Source of the DNA: Bigelowiella natans CCMP2755
Lineage: Eukaryota > Cercozoa > Chlorarachniophyceae
DNA: 20,000 bases
Reading direction: 5' to 3'
NCBI GenBank assembly: GCA_000320545.1
Contig: ADNK01002662.1
Span: forward strand, 1-20,000
Part shown: in pieces, positions 19,856 through 20,000 of the stretch
Layout of the letters: each line of letters opens with the position of its first letter
Position numbering within the stretch: position 1 is the first letter of the stretch
Notes under the pieces: model-generated
The model's input: the letters and a program-made list of their open reading frames with translations, nothing else
Told to the model about the DNA's origin: nothing
Databases searched by the model: none
Position numbers and translations under genes: made by a program

Positions 19856-20000
19856 GCTGTTGTAGTGATTGTTATTGTTTAATTATTAAATACGTTCGAC
19901 TGTTAGATCACAGGCGAGTTTGAGAAGAAGTCTCAGTATCATTTCTACATCGAGCCTCAAACGTGCACGGCCTTTCCAGGTAGCGACCTGCGATATGCGT
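12453..20000 (+). CDS. Xanthine dehydrogenase / aldehyde oxidase family molybdo-flavoenzyme, 5' part (at least 25 exons, runs off the right edge)
   Basis: Cytosolic or peroxisomal hydroxylase of purines or aldehydes that passes electrons from a molybdenum cofactor through two 2Fe-2S clusters to FAD. Domain order matches the family: 2Fe-2S (12453-13954), linker, FAD domain (14508-17124), start of the molybdenum-cofactor region (17965-19979). Start MEFALNGKRCVVNP fits the usual N-terminus of the ferredoxin-like domain. Exons are 33-229 bases, and almost every intron has a microsatellite. Catalytic molybdenum-site residues lie beyond the window, so xanthine dehydrogenase cannot be told from aldehyde oxidase. 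The string GNLMMVRKKGFASDLATLL recalls aldehyde-oxidase-like proteins, but weakly. Three stretches (16052-16570, 17125-17964, 19120-19597) hide at least one unresolved junction each; no frame-breaking lesion was seen in the resolved exons. Confidence 0.9.
14006..14050. repeat. CAT triplet tract, intronic
   Basis: In the hydroxylase intron 13955-14111; the histidine frame it creates is not coding. Confidence 0.9.
14112..15809 (+). other. Linker and first half of the FAD domain
   Basis: Exons 14112-14154 and 14259-14324 (linker, NDPVFPSFLASSSRKG), 14508-14545 (WLRPKTLTELKS, the usual FAD-domain opening), 14903-15017, 15175-15223 (QLVIGAGVTLNELAT), 15500-15597 (GHQVRNLGSIAG), 15745-15809 (NLMMVRKKGFASDLATLLC). 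The usual glycine-rich GNT..G FAD loop appears only as AVGGGEKKS. An alternative reading of 14155-14258 as coding gives no family match and was not used. Confidence 0.8.
15655..15715. repeat. Compound (AC)n(AG)n microsatellite, intronic
   Basis: AC tract switching directly to an AG tract in the hydroxylase intron 15598-15744; the same compound arrangement recurs at 16970-17013. Confidence 0.95.
15953..17124 (+). other. Second half of the FAD domain
   Basis: Exons 15953-16051 (SGKVRYLDADK...SDKPCLMIN), 16571-16799 (FRSAIRPRNAYSLINAALSY, TFVIGAVGTSPILAQKMGDA), 16901-16957 (AFALFNEDEHKTYRMRVAQ) and 17076-17124 (VYALRFAKAIVNKAQD). Exon 15953-16051 ends in phase 0, but the exon at 16571 begins one base into a codon. 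A short exon whose length leaves remainder 2 on division by 3 must therefore lie between them. A frame with SIPLTSTDDSEQ near 16147 resembles the expected segment, but I could not place its splice sites. Confidence 0.75.
16970..17013. repeat. Compound (AC)n(AG)n microsatellite, intronic
   Basis: Second AC-to-AG compound tract, starting 12 bases after the donor at 16958. Confidence 0.95.
17343..17545. repeat. (TA)n and (AC)n tracts
   Basis: TA tract at 17343-17374, directly before a TTAG acceptor at 17375-17378, and AC tract at about 17511-17545, directly before a CATGCAG acceptor candidate. Confidence 0.9.
18091..18186. repeat. Poly-G and TTG tracts, intronic
   Basis: Seventeen G at 18091-18107 and a TTG tract at 18158-18186, in the hydroxylase intron 18058-18211. 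A further TTG tract lies at 18659-18688 just before the acceptor at 18697. Confidence 0.9.
19665..19853. repeat. (TA)n, poly-C and (TC)n tracts, intronic
   Basis: TA tract at 19665-19694, C run near 19742-19751 and TC tract at 19809-19853, in the intron 19651-19906. Confidence 0.9.

Larger units (their letters stand above)
17965..19979 (+). other. Start of the molybdenum-cofactor domain
   Basis: Exons 17965-18057 (NSRFTDDEPIRPFTLHAAYV), 18212-18255 (LDDTEAKAALGDDL), 18515-18583 (VAVLQACDLKKSV), 18698-18773 (VPGHPATPEF, NEYVFLPAGTTSQY), 19016-19119 (SQPVGLVLATSYRLALIAAN), 19598-19650 (DKKKTDNMFDNPEELKE), 19907-19979 (ITGEFEKKSQYHFYIEPQT). These match the family's FTDD.P, QPVG.VLA and G....Q.HFY.E.Q motifs in order. 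Candidate exons for the preceding linker are 17379-17423, 17553-17589 and 17693-17790, but their frames do not chain into one unique model. Another exon is probably missing between 19119 and 19598. Confidence 0.8.

Overview
The window is nuclear DNA from an intron-dense eukaryote, probably a protist or alga; I cannot name the lineage. Coding stretches are short (often 40-120 bases), bounded by GT...AG and joined in phase, and most introns of the two large genes carry long microsatellites. The genes I can support all lie on the plus strand.

Layout. (1) Bases 13-5026 carry two subunits of translation initiation factor eIF2. The 3' two thirds of eIF2-gamma (10 exons, entering from the left edge) is followed directly by a complete eIF2-alpha (6 exons, stop at 5024-5026). 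The junction is the most striking gene-level feature. A 131-base intron (2925-3055) would join the last gamma exon in frame to an open 87-codon, ATG-less acidic stretch that leads into alpha, giving one gamma-alpha polypeptide (771 residues inside the window). A two-gene reading is also possible, because a Met codon at 3317 sits almost where alpha normally begins. (2) Bases 5027-7920 have no gene I can defend. (3) Bases 7921-9828 hold a putative 83-residue two-exon gene and a six-exon gene for a 380-residue protein. The latter has an N-terminal WWE domain (typically a poly-ADP-ribose reader), basic stretches and a coiled-coil tail. Their introns are short and free of microsatellites, unlike those on either side. 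(4) Bases 9829-12130 form a gene-poor island almost devoid of the dinucleotide TpA (13 in the 1,680 bases from 10441). It is interrupted at 10022-10440 by a TpA-rich segment. A 134-base inverted repeat spans the boundary. Its arms differ at 18 sites, all transitions, each TpA in the left arm and CpA or TpG in the right. (5) Bases 12453-20000 carry the 5' part of a molybdo-flavoenzyme gene of the xanthine dehydrogenase/aldehyde oxidase family, in at least 25 small exons: both 2Fe-2S clusters, the FAD domain and the start of the molybdenum-cofactor region. It runs off the right edge.

How they fit together. eIF2-gamma (GTPase, binds initiator tRNA) and eIF2-alpha (regulatory subunit) are parts of one complex, so their adjacency or fusion is functionally sensible. 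The WWE gene and the hydroxylase gene show no obvious link to it. Exon models rest on hand alignment to known families and on phase agreement; no RNA data or searches were available.
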